Positions 17,976-26,483 of a stretch of 64,000 nucleotides of DNA are shown here, one piece after another. This DNA is from Spirosoma oryzicola (GTDB lineage Bacteria; Bacteroidota; Bacteroidia; Cytophagales; Spirosomataceae): the NCBI RefSeq assembly GCF_021233055.1, contig NZ_CP089538.1, positions 3,550,501 through 3,614,500 of the forward strand. The letters run 5' to 3'. Every line of letters begins with the position of its first letter. The first letter of the stretch is position 1. Under the pieces are notes generated by a model. It did no database searches. It was not told where the DNA came from and saw nothing but the letters and a program-made list of their open reading frames with translations. Position numbers and translations under genes: made by a program.

Positions 17976-18359
17976 TTAGTTGCTGAGTGTAAAGGTAACC
18001 GTCATCAGTCCGCCATCAATTGATCGATCCAGAATAAGCAAGCCTGTATCTTCATCAAACAACCGGTCACCCACTTGCGGCAACACACCAAACGTCCTGT
18101 AAAACTTGTGAATGCTATTGAAGCATATTTTCAGCTTTTCTTCCCAGGTATCGGCGATAAGCTGATCTTCATACCAATTAAAAACTGTTGAGTGCTTCTT
18201 GATGAAATGAAGTTGCTTTTCGGAGAGCAAGAAGCGAACCTTCCACTCTTGGATTACCCACTCATCGTGTTCAAACGTATCGACAATAGCTCTCATGATG
18301 GTTTGACTGGCTAGCTCTCCGTGAATTACTAAAGGTAACCGAAAATATAAGGTATACAA
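17976..18359 (-). CDS. Hypothetical protein, up to 127 aa
   Basis: The frame can start at TTG 18359 or at ATG 18296. The longer form reads plausibly from its start (TLYFRLPLVIHGELASQTIM). The product is rich in aromatic and charged residues (FEHDEWVIQEWKVRFLLSEK, WYEDQLIADTWEEKLKICF) and ends in a short beta-rich segment. No signal peptide and no family recognised. It is isolated next to a decayed CRISPR-like region. Confidence 0.5.
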   Translation of the reverse strand: MYTLYFRLPLVIHGELASQTIMRAIVDTFEHDEWVIQEWKVRFLLSEKQLHFIKKHSTVFNWYEDQLIADTWEEKLKICFNSIHKFYRTFGVLPQVGDRLFDEDTGLLILDRSIDGGLMTVTFTLSN

Positions 18360-18468
18360 CTTTAATCTTTGTTTACGGTAGTAAGCACTCCTATAAATAA
18401 ACCATTACCTCACGTTTTCATTAGTTCCGGTTAATTCATAGCGGAAGCTTACCAAGCAATACGTATCA

Positions 18469-18679
18469 AACGCCAATCATCACCGTTACGAGTAGAAATT
18501 ACAGGAAATCTAGTATTACACCCGTAAGGTTATTATTTCAATTTCACTTATGTATTGTAAAGCATGGGAGTTCGAGTCTCCCCGTGGTCACTTCACATAT
18601 TTCAATTCTACTCAGGTACGATTAGAAGACCCTTCTTGTTTACTAAAACCTAACTGTCTGAGATTTCAATTCCACTCAG
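18469..18679 (+). CRISPR. Degenerate CRISPR-like repeat relic
   Basis: Three related repeats begin ATTTCAATT at 18535, 18599 and 18663, exactly 64 bases apart. The best copy (18599-18628) is about 30 bases: ATTTCAATTCTACTCAG then GTACGATTAGAAG. The first copy (18535-18562) differs at several sites, the third keeps only the first 16-17 bases, and a fourth, poorer copy with TACGAGTAGAAA lies near 18469-18498. Spacers are 34-36 bases. The ATTTCAATTC...GTACGATTA pattern resembles type I/III CRISPR repeats. No cas genes are in the window. The call is a decayed array, not an active one. Confidence 0.45.
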
Positions 18680-18877
18680 TTTTACCCGTTTCAGGAAGAA
18701 GACGAGTTGGCGGATACACCGACCGAACTTCGGGTCAGGCTGTCGATTATCATTAATAAGGAACTGGTCTTTGAACTAGCTCGGTTGGGGCCGGAGGTAA
18801 AGGTGTTATCTCCGCAACGGCTGATCGACGACCTCAACCAGTTTCACCATCAGGCGTATCAGCAGTATTGTCTTTGA
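18680..18877 (+). pseudogene. 3' fragment of a WYL-domain-type transcriptional regulator
   Basis: In one frame from about 18680 to the stop TGA at 18875-18877 the translation reads FYPFQEEDELADTPTELRVR, then LSIIINKELVFELARLGPEV and KVLSPQRLIDDLNQFHHQAY. This has the pattern of the C-terminal WCX region of WYL regulators (a beta-rich segment, then VLSPxxL, then a final helix with AYxxY). The frame has a stop 6 codons before the fragment and no start, so the 5' part of the gene is missing. The junction lies where the third CRISPR-like repeat breaks off. WYL regulators are known near CRISPR loci. Confidence 0.55.
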
Positions 18878-18943
18878 AGAAACCAGCCGGGTAACGACCC
18901 TCTTCTAGCGTACTCGTCAAGTAACGTCTCCACTGACCGCCAT

Positions 18944-18980
18944 AAAAATTGAGCCGATGACAACGATGCCACCGGCTCAA
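18944..18980 (-). terminator. Terminator of the fructan operon
   Basis: Minus-strand stem TTGAGCCG/CGGCTCAA (18949-18956 and 18973-18980) followed by AATTTTT. It lies about 77 bases after the GH32 stop, at the end of the five-gene operon. Confidence 0.65.
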
Positions 18981-19056
18981 CGTATACACAAAATCGTTAC
19001 TCATTCAACACGCAGACAAAGCTCAGTACGGCTGTCCGGTGCTGGCACTGGTGTGC

Positions 19057-20568
19057 TTACATACCTTCTTTCTGGGAAGCGTTCAGGGGCGTCAGTTTCA
19101 GGCTGGAAATAGCTATTCCCTGCGCCGATTTGATCGACAGTTGGGTCATATCCGATTCCGGAAAAAAGATTTCTGTCATCACGGTTAGTCCTCCGTCGGC
19201 AAACAGTTCGACCGAGGCCACATCCGATAGTAACGTCATGGACAGATTGGCGTCCGCCGATAGCCGAGGGGCCGTGTGCCGTTTGCCAAACCCTTTTTCA
19301 AAGTCTATTTTTCCCGATTTGGAGCGGTCAATGTAGTACGCGTTGGCTTTTTTGTCGTAACCTACCACTAGTTCGTTACCCTGCTTGTTGGCGAGTACCA
19401 CCGAGAAATCAGCCGTGGCCGGAGCCGTCAGTTCTAGCTTGAAAAGAGAGGTTTCCTTTTTGGTTTTGGCCGTCAGATCGTACGAATCCTTGACAGTCAG
19501 GCTTTTCAGCGAAACGCCCGGTTCGTCCAGACCGTTCAGTTCTTTTATCGGCGTAGACGTCAAATACAGTTCGTTACCGACTGCTTTCAGGCCCATCTCG
19601 CGCGGAACGGTCGTAGCCCCACGCCAGGGGCTGGTGGGTACTTTATCCGCATACTGCCAGTTGTTCATCCAGCCCATCAGAACCGTCCGGTTGCCCGTAT
19701 TCGAGAAGGTTACCCCCGCGTAGTTGTCGGGTCCGAAATCCATCCATTTCGTTTCCTTCGAATACGCTTTAAACGCTTTTCCGTCAAAATCGCCCAGAAA
19801 ATACTGCGTAGCCGAACCGCCATTTGGCCCGCCGGGATTGATGTTTACGATCAGTACCCAGACGGTCTTGCCGTTGTGCGTGAGTGGAAACAAATCCGGG
19901 CATTCCCAGACGCCCCCGTGCGCGCCCGCGTCACTCCCGAAATCGCTTTCTTTCGACCAGCTTTTCAGGTCCGGCGATGAAAAGAACGTGATCCGATCTT
20001 TGGTAGCCAGCGTCATGATCCATTTCTTCCCGGCTTCGTACCACCGCACTTTGGGGTCCCGAAAATCAGTAATGCCGGGGTTACTCAGGACCGGATTTCC
20101 AGCGTATTTCGTCCAGGTCTTCCCTTCGTCGAGGCTGTAGGCCAGACTCTGCGACTCCACCTGCTCCGGCTTCTGCTTTTCGAGTTTGGGATTGTGGTGC
20201 GTGAAAATAGCGACCAGTGGTGTTTGTCCGTTCTTCCCAAATCCGGTGGTATTGTTTATATCAACAACGGCGCTCCCCGAAAAGATATATCCCAGACTGT
20301 CGGGATAGAGCGCAACGGGCTGCTCCTGCCAGTGGACCATATCCTTACTGGTGGCGTGGACCCAGTGCATCGGCCCCCAGACCGAGCTTTCGGGGTAATA
20401 CTGGCAGAACAGGTGATAAACGCCTTTGTAGTAGACCATCCCGTTCGGATCGTTGATCCAGTGGGCTTTGGGCGAAAAATGAAACCGGGGCCGGTGGGTC
20501 TGGGCCAATACCGTTGACCCGGCAAACGTCAGCAGGGTGACGAGGATGGATAAGAGGCTGTTTTTCAT
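19057..20568 (-). CDS. Glycoside hydrolase family 32 fructosidase (levanase/inulinase type)
   Basis: 503 residues from ATG 20568, chosen because a signal peptide follows (MKNSLLSILVTLLTFAGSTV, cleavage near LAQ); a longer frame starts at 20616. The five-blade GH32 propeller shows the nucleophile Asp40 in HWINDPNG, the transition-state residue Asp171 in FRDPKV and the acid/base Glu222 in WECPDLF. The C-terminal beta-sandwich (about 370-503) follows. GH32 enzymes hydrolyse beta-fructosides in levan, inulin or sucrose; exo-acting release of fructose fits the neighbouring fructokinase and transporter. It is the last gene of the operon, 69 bases after the SusD gene. Confidence 0.93.
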   Translation of the reverse strand: MKNSLLSILVTLLTFAGSTVLAQTHRPRFHFSPKAHWINDPNGMVYYKGVYHLFCQYYPESSVWGPMHWVHATSKDMVHWQEQPVALYPDSLGYIFSGSAVVDINNTTGFGKNGQTPLVAIFTHHNPKLEKQKPEQVESQSLAYSLDEGKTWTKYAGNPVLSNPGITDFRDPKVRWYEAGKKWIMTLATKDRITFFSSPDLKSWSKESDFGSDAGAHGGVWECPDLFPLTHNGKTVWVLIVNINPGGPNGGSATQYFLGDFDGKAFKAYSKETKWMDFGPDNYAGVTFSNTGNRTVLMGWMNNWQYADKVPTSPWRGATTVPREMGLKAVGNELYLTSTPIKELNGLDEPGVSLKSLTVKDSYDLTAKTKKETSLFKLELTAPATADFSVVLANKQGNELVVGYDKKANAYYIDRSKSGKIDFEKGFGKRHTAPRLSADANLSMTLLSDVASVELFADGGLTVMTEIFFPESDMTQLSIKSAQGIAISSLKLTPLNASQKEGM

Positions 20569-20637
20569 AGACTGTTGGGTTAGCCGGAGCGGGTGGCCGA
20601 CGCTATGCCGTTCCACCCGCTCCGTTCGTTGATTACC

Positions 20638-22356
20638 TTAAAATCCGGGATTCTGCTGGTAAAGACCTTTCGTAAAGGTAATTTCCCGTTGCGGAATAGG
20701 CAGGTATTCGTCCCGGCCCGCCGTAAATTTAGCGCCACTTAGGTGCGACCGGCGGGTTTTTTCCTTGGTGATGTATGCGTTCAGCGTTTCGGCGGCAATT
20801 CCCCAGCGTACCAGATCAAAGAAGCGGGGGCTTTCGGTAGCGAACTCCAGACGACGTTCGAACTGTAAAGCCTTCCGGGCGTATGCCTGCGTCCAGTTGG
20901 CCGAATCGTAGGGCTTGATCAGGTACTTGGATGGATCAGTGCCATCGGCTTTCTTGGTGCGGCCTGTGCTGGCAGCGGCCCGCGCCCGTATCTTGTTGAT
21001 CAGCGGTAGCGCCAGAGCCTGTTGCCCCAGTTCGATGTACGCTTCGGCCTGCCAGAGCAGCACGTCACTGTACCGGATGATGTCGATATTTTTCGAAACA
21101 CCCATAAACGGACCCTGCTTTTTGTACGACGAACTGGTTGCCAGTTGCTGTGATTTCATGGTTTGGTAGAATCCGTATACGCCCGGATCGCGCACCCAAC
21201 TGTTGCTGAACGGTGAAGCCGAATTGTACTTGTACGGGTGGCCATCGATGCCAATCGTGTGATCGACGCGCGGATCGACCGTAGCCGTTTTGAAATCGAT
21301 CACAGCGTCGTTGAACGTATCGAACTTAGGCAATCCGTTGGCATCCGTTCCGAAGGCGTTGGCCAGGTTCTGGCTGGGCTGGTGGAAACCGCAGCAACCG
21401 TATTGCGGAGCACCGTGGGGGTAGTTCAGCCCATCCTCAAAATTAAGCCGTCCCAGCGTCGTTCCGTCGTTGATGGAATACTGCACCGCAAAGACCGACT
21501 CGACACCGTTGTCGTATTCGGGCAGGAAATTCTCGGCGAAATCCGATTGCAGATTGTATTTACCCGAACTAATCACCTGCTGGGTCAGGTCAACCACTTG
21601 CTGCAACTTTGTTTTGTTGATGCTGACAACCTTGTGGGTTTCGTCCTGCTCATACGCCTGATAAAGCCGCAACTTGGCTAGATAAGCAGCCGCCGACAGT
21701 TTGTTCGCCCGACCCACCTGCGATTGCGAAGCGGGCAGGTTCGTTACCGCGTACTGAAAATCTTCGGCGATCTTATCCCACAGCTGGTCGTTGGTGTACT
21801 TCCGGTTCGACGTAGCCAGAATCTGATCGTTCGTCAGCGTTTCGTCAATGTAAGGCACGTACTTGAACAGCATTTTCAGCATGAAATGGGCGTGACCGCG
21901 CAGAAACCGCAGTTCGGCCAGACGCGTGGTTTTCAACGCAAAACTCGATTCCGTCAGGTTGCTGATCGACCGGATGGCTACGTTAGCCCGCGAAATGGCT
22001 TTGTAGTAGTTTTCCCAGGTGTACGGGTGATAAAACCCGCCACCCTGCTGCGGCTGCGTCAGGTTATGCTGCTCGTAGAAGTTGATGTCTTCCAGATCGG
22101 ACACGCCACCGCCACCTTTGTACGCATCGTCGGACCGGACGCTGCCGTACACCCACATGCTGGCGATGGGACCAATCATTTCGCCGTTACCCAACGAGGC
22201 ATAAGCGGCTGTTACGAGAGCGTCGGCATTGTCGGCGCTTTTTATATTTTCGGACGAAAGCGTTCCCTGCGGCTGGTAATCCAGGAATTCTTTGCAGGAT
22301 GAAAACAAACCGCCACCGGCCATCAGAAGCAATGAAACCAGAACTTTATTTTTCAT
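20638..22356 (-). CDS. SusD/RagB-family lipoprotein of the fructan locus
   Basis: 572 residues with the lipoprotein signal MKNKVLVSLLLMAGGGLFSS followed by Cys21. The N-terminal SusD-like part has helical repeats (LRFLRGHAHFMLKMLFKYVP, LSAAAYLAKLRLYQAYEQDE). The C-terminal part shows IIRYSDVLLWQAEAYIELGQ, ALQFERRLEFATESPRFFDL, VRWGIA and the ending EYLPIPQREITFTKG. It should bind fructan oligomers at the surface and close the SusC channel. It lies 17 bases downstream of the SusC gene and upstream of GH32, as in known fructan loci. Confidence 0.95.
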   Translation of the reverse strand: MKNKVLVSLLLMAGGGLFSSCKEFLDYQPQGTLSSENIKSADNADALVTAAYASLGNGEMIGPIASMWVYGSVRSDDAYKGGGGVSDLEDINFYEQHNLTQPQQGGGFYHPYTWENYYKAISRANVAIRSISNLTESSFALKTTRLAELRFLRGHAHFMLKMLFKYVPYIDETLTNDQILATSNRKYTNDQLWDKIAEDFQYAVTNLPASQSQVGRANKLSAAAYLAKLRLYQAYEQDETHKVVSINKTKLQQVVDLTQQVISSGKYNLQSDFAENFLPEYDNGVESVFAVQYSINDGTTLGRLNFEDGLNYPHGAPQYGCCGFHQPSQNLANAFGTDANGLPKFDTFNDAVIDFKTATVDPRVDHTIGIDGHPYKYNSASPFSNSWVRDPGVYGFYQTMKSQQLATSSSYKKQGPFMGVSKNIDIIRYSDVLLWQAEAYIELGQQALALPLINKIRARAAASTGRTKKADGTDPSKYLIKPYDSANWTQAYARKALQFERRLEFATESPRFFDLVRWGIAAETLNAYITKEKTRRSHLSGAKFTAGRDEYLPIPQREITFTKGLYQQNPGF

Positions 22357-22373
22357 GATCGTAAGTCTTGGGC

Positions 22374-25300
22374 TTAGAAGGAAACATTTAAACCGAACGT
22401 GAGGGTACGCGGCACGGGAACCGTATTGATGTCGATCCGTTCGGGGTCAGGTCCCAGGTAATTCTTGTTTTTCAGCCAGAACACGTTCTCGGCCATCGCG
22501 TACAACCGCAGGCTTGCCATACCCAGCTTGCCTACCATATCCCGTGGAAAAGTGTAGCCCAGCTGGACGTTCCGCAGTTTGAAATAAGCGGTGCTGACGT
22601 TAAAATAATCCGACGACCGGGTTTCGTTGTTGCCATCCGACAACGTGAGCGCCGGAATGCGGGACGACGTGTTCTGCGGTGTCCAGGCATTGAATACGCC
22701 CGGTCCTACGTTTTCGCGACCACGAATAAAGTTGTTGTAGAACGTGTAGGGATCGAAACCGGTCCGGCTGGCTATGCCCGATCCGAAGATCGAAAAATCG
22801 AAGTTTTTGTAGCCCAGTTCAGCGCGAACACCGTACTCAAGACCGGGCAGCGTCGTTCCGAAAAATTCCTGGTCCAGCGCGTCGATTTTGCCATCACCGT
22901 TGAGGTCCCGGTACTTGATGCGCCCCGGAGCAGCACCTACCTGCTGAGCGTGCCGGTTTACGTCTTCCTGATTCTGAAACAAACCATCGGTCCGGTAGCC
23001 GAACAAATCGAATTGCGAGTGACCGATGATTGTCGTCACGGCGTTTCCGGCGAAGGCTGACCGCACTTCGTCAGGCAATACGGTAATCTTATCCCGGAAG
23101 CGGGCAAAGTTGGCCGATATGTTATACCGGAAATCGCCTTTGGGTTTCCCGTAATACGTCAGCAATAGTTCAAATCCTTTGTTGGTCTTCGTCGCGCCGT
23201 TCACGAATTTCAGCTGGCCCTCACCCACCGCTGCTGCTACAGGTGGCTGAATGAGAATATCTTTGGTTTCGCGGGTGAAGTAGTCAAACGAACCAACCAG
23301 GCTACCGTTCAGGAATCCGAAATCAAGTCCTACGTTTAATTCGTCGGTCGTTTCCCAGCGCAGAGCCGGGTTGGCTCCCTGCGTTTGCACGAAACCCGAT
23401 GGCAACGTGCCGCTGTTCGTACCGTTCAGGTCATAAGCCGTTCCCACGTTCCAGTACTGATCGAAAAAGCTGTTATGGCCATTGGGCACCTGCGAAGCCA
23501 GCGTACCGTAGCGGGGTTCGAACAAGCCAAAGCGGGCCAGATCCCCAATGTCCTGATTACCGATCCGGCCCACGCCCGCCCGTAGTTTCAGGTTGCTGAT
23601 GGCCTTCACGTTCTGCATGAACGCTTCCTTATCGATCCGCCAGCCGACCGAAGCCGCCGGGAAAAAGCCGTACCGATTGTCGGTACCGAACCGGGACGAA
23701 CCATCCCGACGAAGCGTAAGCGCAGCCAGATAGCGGTCGCCAAAACCGTAGTCGATCCGGGCAAACTGCGATAACAACCGGCTTCCGGTCGATGTACCCG
23801 TGCTGCTGGCATTACCCGAAGCGGCACTCAGGACAAAGTAATCTTCGCTCTGCACGGCAAAATTCTCGCGGTACGATACGACGTTATCCAGGTTGTCCTT
23901 AATGGATTCAACCCCCGCCAGTACGTTGAACCGGTGCTGACCTACATCGAAATTGTACCGTAGCGTGTTGGTCCAAGTCAGGCTTAGGAACTGGTTGGTG
24001 CTAAGCGTCAAACTGTTGAGCGACCGGGCAATAAAGCCATTCTGGAACGATTGTTCGATGTTTTTGTTGGAGAAACCCGCATTGTCCATCCCCAGCGACG
24101 ACCGGAACACCAGCCCCCGGACCGGTTCGATCTCGGTGAAAATATTTCCGAATGCAAATGTCCGGCGGACTTTGTCCCAGCGGTTGATGTATTGCATAAA
24201 CACCGGGTTGTTGCGGTCCGAATAACCCGACCCGATAGGACCCGCGTAGTCACCCGTTGTGGTGTAGACCGGAATGGTTGGCGCCAGCGTCACGGCCAGG
24301 CCAGGTGTTGGTGCTCCGCCGAGGTCTGTGGTGACGGGCGTTTCGCGGGAGGCCGTTAATTGCAGATTGACCCCGAACTTCACCCGGTTGTCGGCCAGGC
24401 TTGTCATCCCATTTACGCGTCCCGTGATCCGGTTGTAGTCGGTAAACCGAACCATACCTTTGGTATTGAGGTAGCTCAGGTTGACCAGAATCGACGAGCT
24501 TTTGGTCCCGCCCGAAATCGTCAGGTCGTTGTTCGTGATGAAGCCGGTCTGGTAAAGTTCTTTTTGCCAGTCGGTGTTGCCCGCCGGTACGTTCTGGTTA
24601 CCGCCAACGTAAGGCTGCACCGTTACGTTGTTCAATACGGGATTGCTGAAATTCTTGTTCCAGTCGAAGTTGTAAATTTCACCGTAGGCCGAAGAAGGGT
24701 CGGCTCCGTCATTGACTGATGCCTGCCAAAGCGCCCGTCCCCGATCAACGGCGTTCAGCATTTTGAAACGCTCTGGTTTTTCGGACTGGGCCGAGATACT
24801 GGTGTTGAACTGAACATTTAGTTTTCCGTCGGTATTGTATCCATTTTTGGTGGTTACGATAATCACCCCGTTCGACGCCCGCGATCCGTAAATGGACGCT
24901 GATGACGCATCTTTCAGGACCTGAATGGACTGAATGGCGGTGGAATTAAGACTTTGGAAAACGAAGGGCCGCTTGGTCGGTACGCCGTCGATAATGTACA
25001 GCGGATCGTTGTTACCGAGGGTGTTGGCACCCCGGATCAGCACCCGGCTGGACTCGCCGGATGGCGTACCCGATTTCTCGACGTACAAACCCGGTACCCG
25101 TCCCTGCAAGGCCTGCATGGGGTTCCCCGAGCTGGTCGCTTTCGTAGCCGCTACGTCTACAATCGCCACCGCACCCGTCAGATCCTGACGGCGGGCCGTG
25201 GTGTAACCCAGCACGACCACTTCGGCCAGTTGACCACCTTCGGCCAGCGAAACCGTCACGGTATTCGTATTCACAACCGACACCGTCTGGGTAGCGTAGC

Positions 25301-25532
25301 CGATAAAGGAAACGGTAACCCCAGTGGCACTCTGCGGCACAGCAATCGAAAACTTTCCGGCAACATCGGCCACCGTTCCGGTCGTCGTTCCAGGAATGAT
25401 GATGCTGGCACCGGGAAGTGGCTCGTTGGTTTTCGAATCGAAGACAGTCCCGGTAACCGTGCGTTGCTGGGCGAGTGCCAACGTGGCTGTCAGCAACAGG
25501 GCAATCAGCGTAAACAGGTAATTTTTACACAT
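22374..25532 (-). CDS. SusC/RagA-family TonB-linked outer membrane protein of the fructan locus
   Basis: 1052 residues with signal peptide MCKNYLFTLIALLLTATLAL. A carboxypeptidase-regulatory-like domain (about 25-95: VTGTVFDSKTNEPLPGASII ... VSFIGYATQTV), the motif VVVLGYTTARRQ, then the plug (ALQGRVPGLYVEKSG, RVLIRGANTL, IQVLKDASSASIYGSRASNG) and the barrel ending LTFGLNVSF are all present. It would import fructan oligosaccharides. It follows the kinase gene by 45 bases and precedes SusD by 17, supporting a shared transcript. Confidence 0.95.
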   Translation of the reverse strand: MCKNYLFTLIALLLTATLALAQQRTVTGTVFDSKTNEPLPGASIIIPGTTTGTVADVAGKFSIAVPQSATGVTVSFIGYATQTVSVVNTNTVTVSLAEGGQLAEVVVLGYTTARRQDLTGAVAIVDVAATKATSSGNPMQALQGRVPGLYVEKSGTPSGESSRVLIRGANTLGNNDPLYIIDGVPTKRPFVFQSLNSTAIQSIQVLKDASSASIYGSRASNGVIIVTTKNGYNTDGKLNVQFNTSISAQSEKPERFKMLNAVDRGRALWQASVNDGADPSSAYGEIYNFDWNKNFSNPVLNNVTVQPYVGGNQNVPAGNTDWQKELYQTGFITNNDLTISGGTKSSSILVNLSYLNTKGMVRFTDYNRITGRVNGMTSLADNRVKFGVNLQLTASRETPVTTDLGGAPTPGLAVTLAPTIPVYTTTGDYAGPIGSGYSDRNNPVFMQYINRWDKVRRTFAFGNIFTEIEPVRGLVFRSSLGMDNAGFSNKNIEQSFQNGFIARSLNSLTLSTNQFLSLTWTNTLRYNFDVGQHRFNVLAGVESIKDNLDNVVSYRENFAVQSEDYFVLSAASGNASSTGTSTGSRLLSQFARIDYGFGDRYLAALTLRRDGSSRFGTDNRYGFFPAASVGWRIDKEAFMQNVKAISNLKLRAGVGRIGNQDIGDLARFGLFEPRYGTLASQVPNGHNSFFDQYWNVGTAYDLNGTNSGTLPSGFVQTQGANPALRWETTDELNVGLDFGFLNGSLVGSFDYFTRETKDILIQPPVAAAVGEGQLKFVNGATKTNKGFELLLTYYGKPKGDFRYNISANFARFRDKITVLPDEVRSAFAGNAVTTIIGHSQFDLFGYRTDGLFQNQEDVNRHAQQVGAAPGRIKYRDLNGDGKIDALDQEFFGTTLPGLEYGVRAELGYKNFDFSIFGSGIASRTGFDPYTFYNNFIRGRENVGPGVFNAWTPQNTSSRIPALTLSDGNNETRSSDYFNVSTAYFKLRNVQLGYTFPRDMVGKLGMASLRLYAMAENVFWLKNKNYLGPDPERIDINTVPVPRTLTFGLNVSF

Positions 25533-25577
25533 GTTGTTGTTGGGTTTAAGAAAAGGTGAAATGGTGAATTACGTTGG

Positions 25578-26471
25578 TCAGATCACTTCAGACCGCAGGA
25601 TTTTATCCACGATGGTTTCCGCCGTGAACGTAGGCGTTGCGCCCCGTTGCGTCGCAACATACGCGCCGGTTGCACAGGCAAATTCAAGGGTGTTTTTCGG
25701 CGATTCGCCCTGTAGCGTTTTGTACAGAAAGGCAGCCAGGAACGCGTCACCACTCCCGATTGTATCAGCTACGTCGATCGAAAAACCGACCTGACTATAC
25801 AGGCCCGTTTCGTCCAGCAATACCGCGCCGTTCTCGCCCAGCGTCACGCAAAGGATTTCGAGTGCATAGCGATCGCGCAATTGATGCATAGCCCGGTGCA
25901 GATCGTTTTCTTCGCCGTACCAGGCCGATAGTTCAATTAGTTCGTGCTCGTTCAGCTTGGCGATGTCGGCCTGATGCAGCAGTTCTTCGACCGTTTCGCG
26001 TTCGTAGTGCGGAGCGCGCAGGTTTACGTCGAACACCTTCCGGCGGGCAACAGCCAGCAGCGCCAGTAAAGTCTCGTGCGTCATGGGGCTGCGTGCCGCC
26101 AGGCTACCGTACACGAACAGATCGCTATTCTGAACGGCGTCGATCAGGTTGGGCTCGAGGTGAATGTAATCCCAGGCGACGGGCTGGACGATCTTATACG
26201 TTACCTCATTCGTATCCGAAATATTGGCTTTGGCAACACCCGTTAAGTGCGTCTGACCGATCTGAACCAGATCGAGCGGGAGCCCTTTCTGATCCAGAAA
26301 TTGAATCAACTCGCGACCCAGATCGTCGGTACCTACCCGGCTGATAATCTGCGCGTTGATGCCAAAATTCCGCAGATCAGCGGCTACATTCATGGGGGCT
26401 CCCCCCGCTTGTTTACTCGTTGGCAGTACGTCCCAGAGCGTTTCTCCGAAACAGGTTATGGTTTGTGTCAT
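25578..26471 (-). CDS. PfkB-family carbohydrate kinase, probable fructokinase
   Basis: 297 residues, cytoplasmic. The PfkB/ribokinase fold is shown by the N-terminal CFGETLWDVLPTSKQAGGAP with MNVAADLRNFG, and the C-terminal signature DTIGSGDAFLAAFLY that holds the catalytic Asp and anion hole. FGETLWD at the start is typical of bacterial fructokinases. It would phosphorylate fructose delivered by the adjacent MFS porter. It starts 12 bases after the porter gene. Substrate is an inference from context with GH32. Confidence 0.9.
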   Translation of the reverse strand: MTQTITCFGETLWDVLPTSKQAGGAPMNVAADLRNFGINAQIISRVGTDDLGRELIQFLDQKGLPLDLVQIGQTHLTGVAKANISDTNEVTYKIVQPVAWDYIHLEPNLIDAVQNSDLFVYGSLAARSPMTHETLLALLAVARRKVFDVNLRAPHYERETVEELLHQADIAKLNEHELIELSAWYGEENDLHRAMHQLRDRYALEILCVTLGENGAVLLDETGLYSQVGFSIDVADTIGSGDAFLAAFLYKTLQGESPKNTLEFACATGAYVATQRGATPTFTAETIVDKILRSEVI

Positions 26472-26483
26472 GATCAGAGTCGT

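Noticed and set aside
18535..18590. Complete tRNA gene in the CRISPR-like region
   Set aside because: Only the T-arm and acceptor 3' half fit; no D-arm, anticodon stem or 5' acceptor can be paired.
18550..18756. 68-aa ORF across the CRISPR-like repeats
   Set aside because: It runs through repeats and a tRNA-like element and has no protein features.
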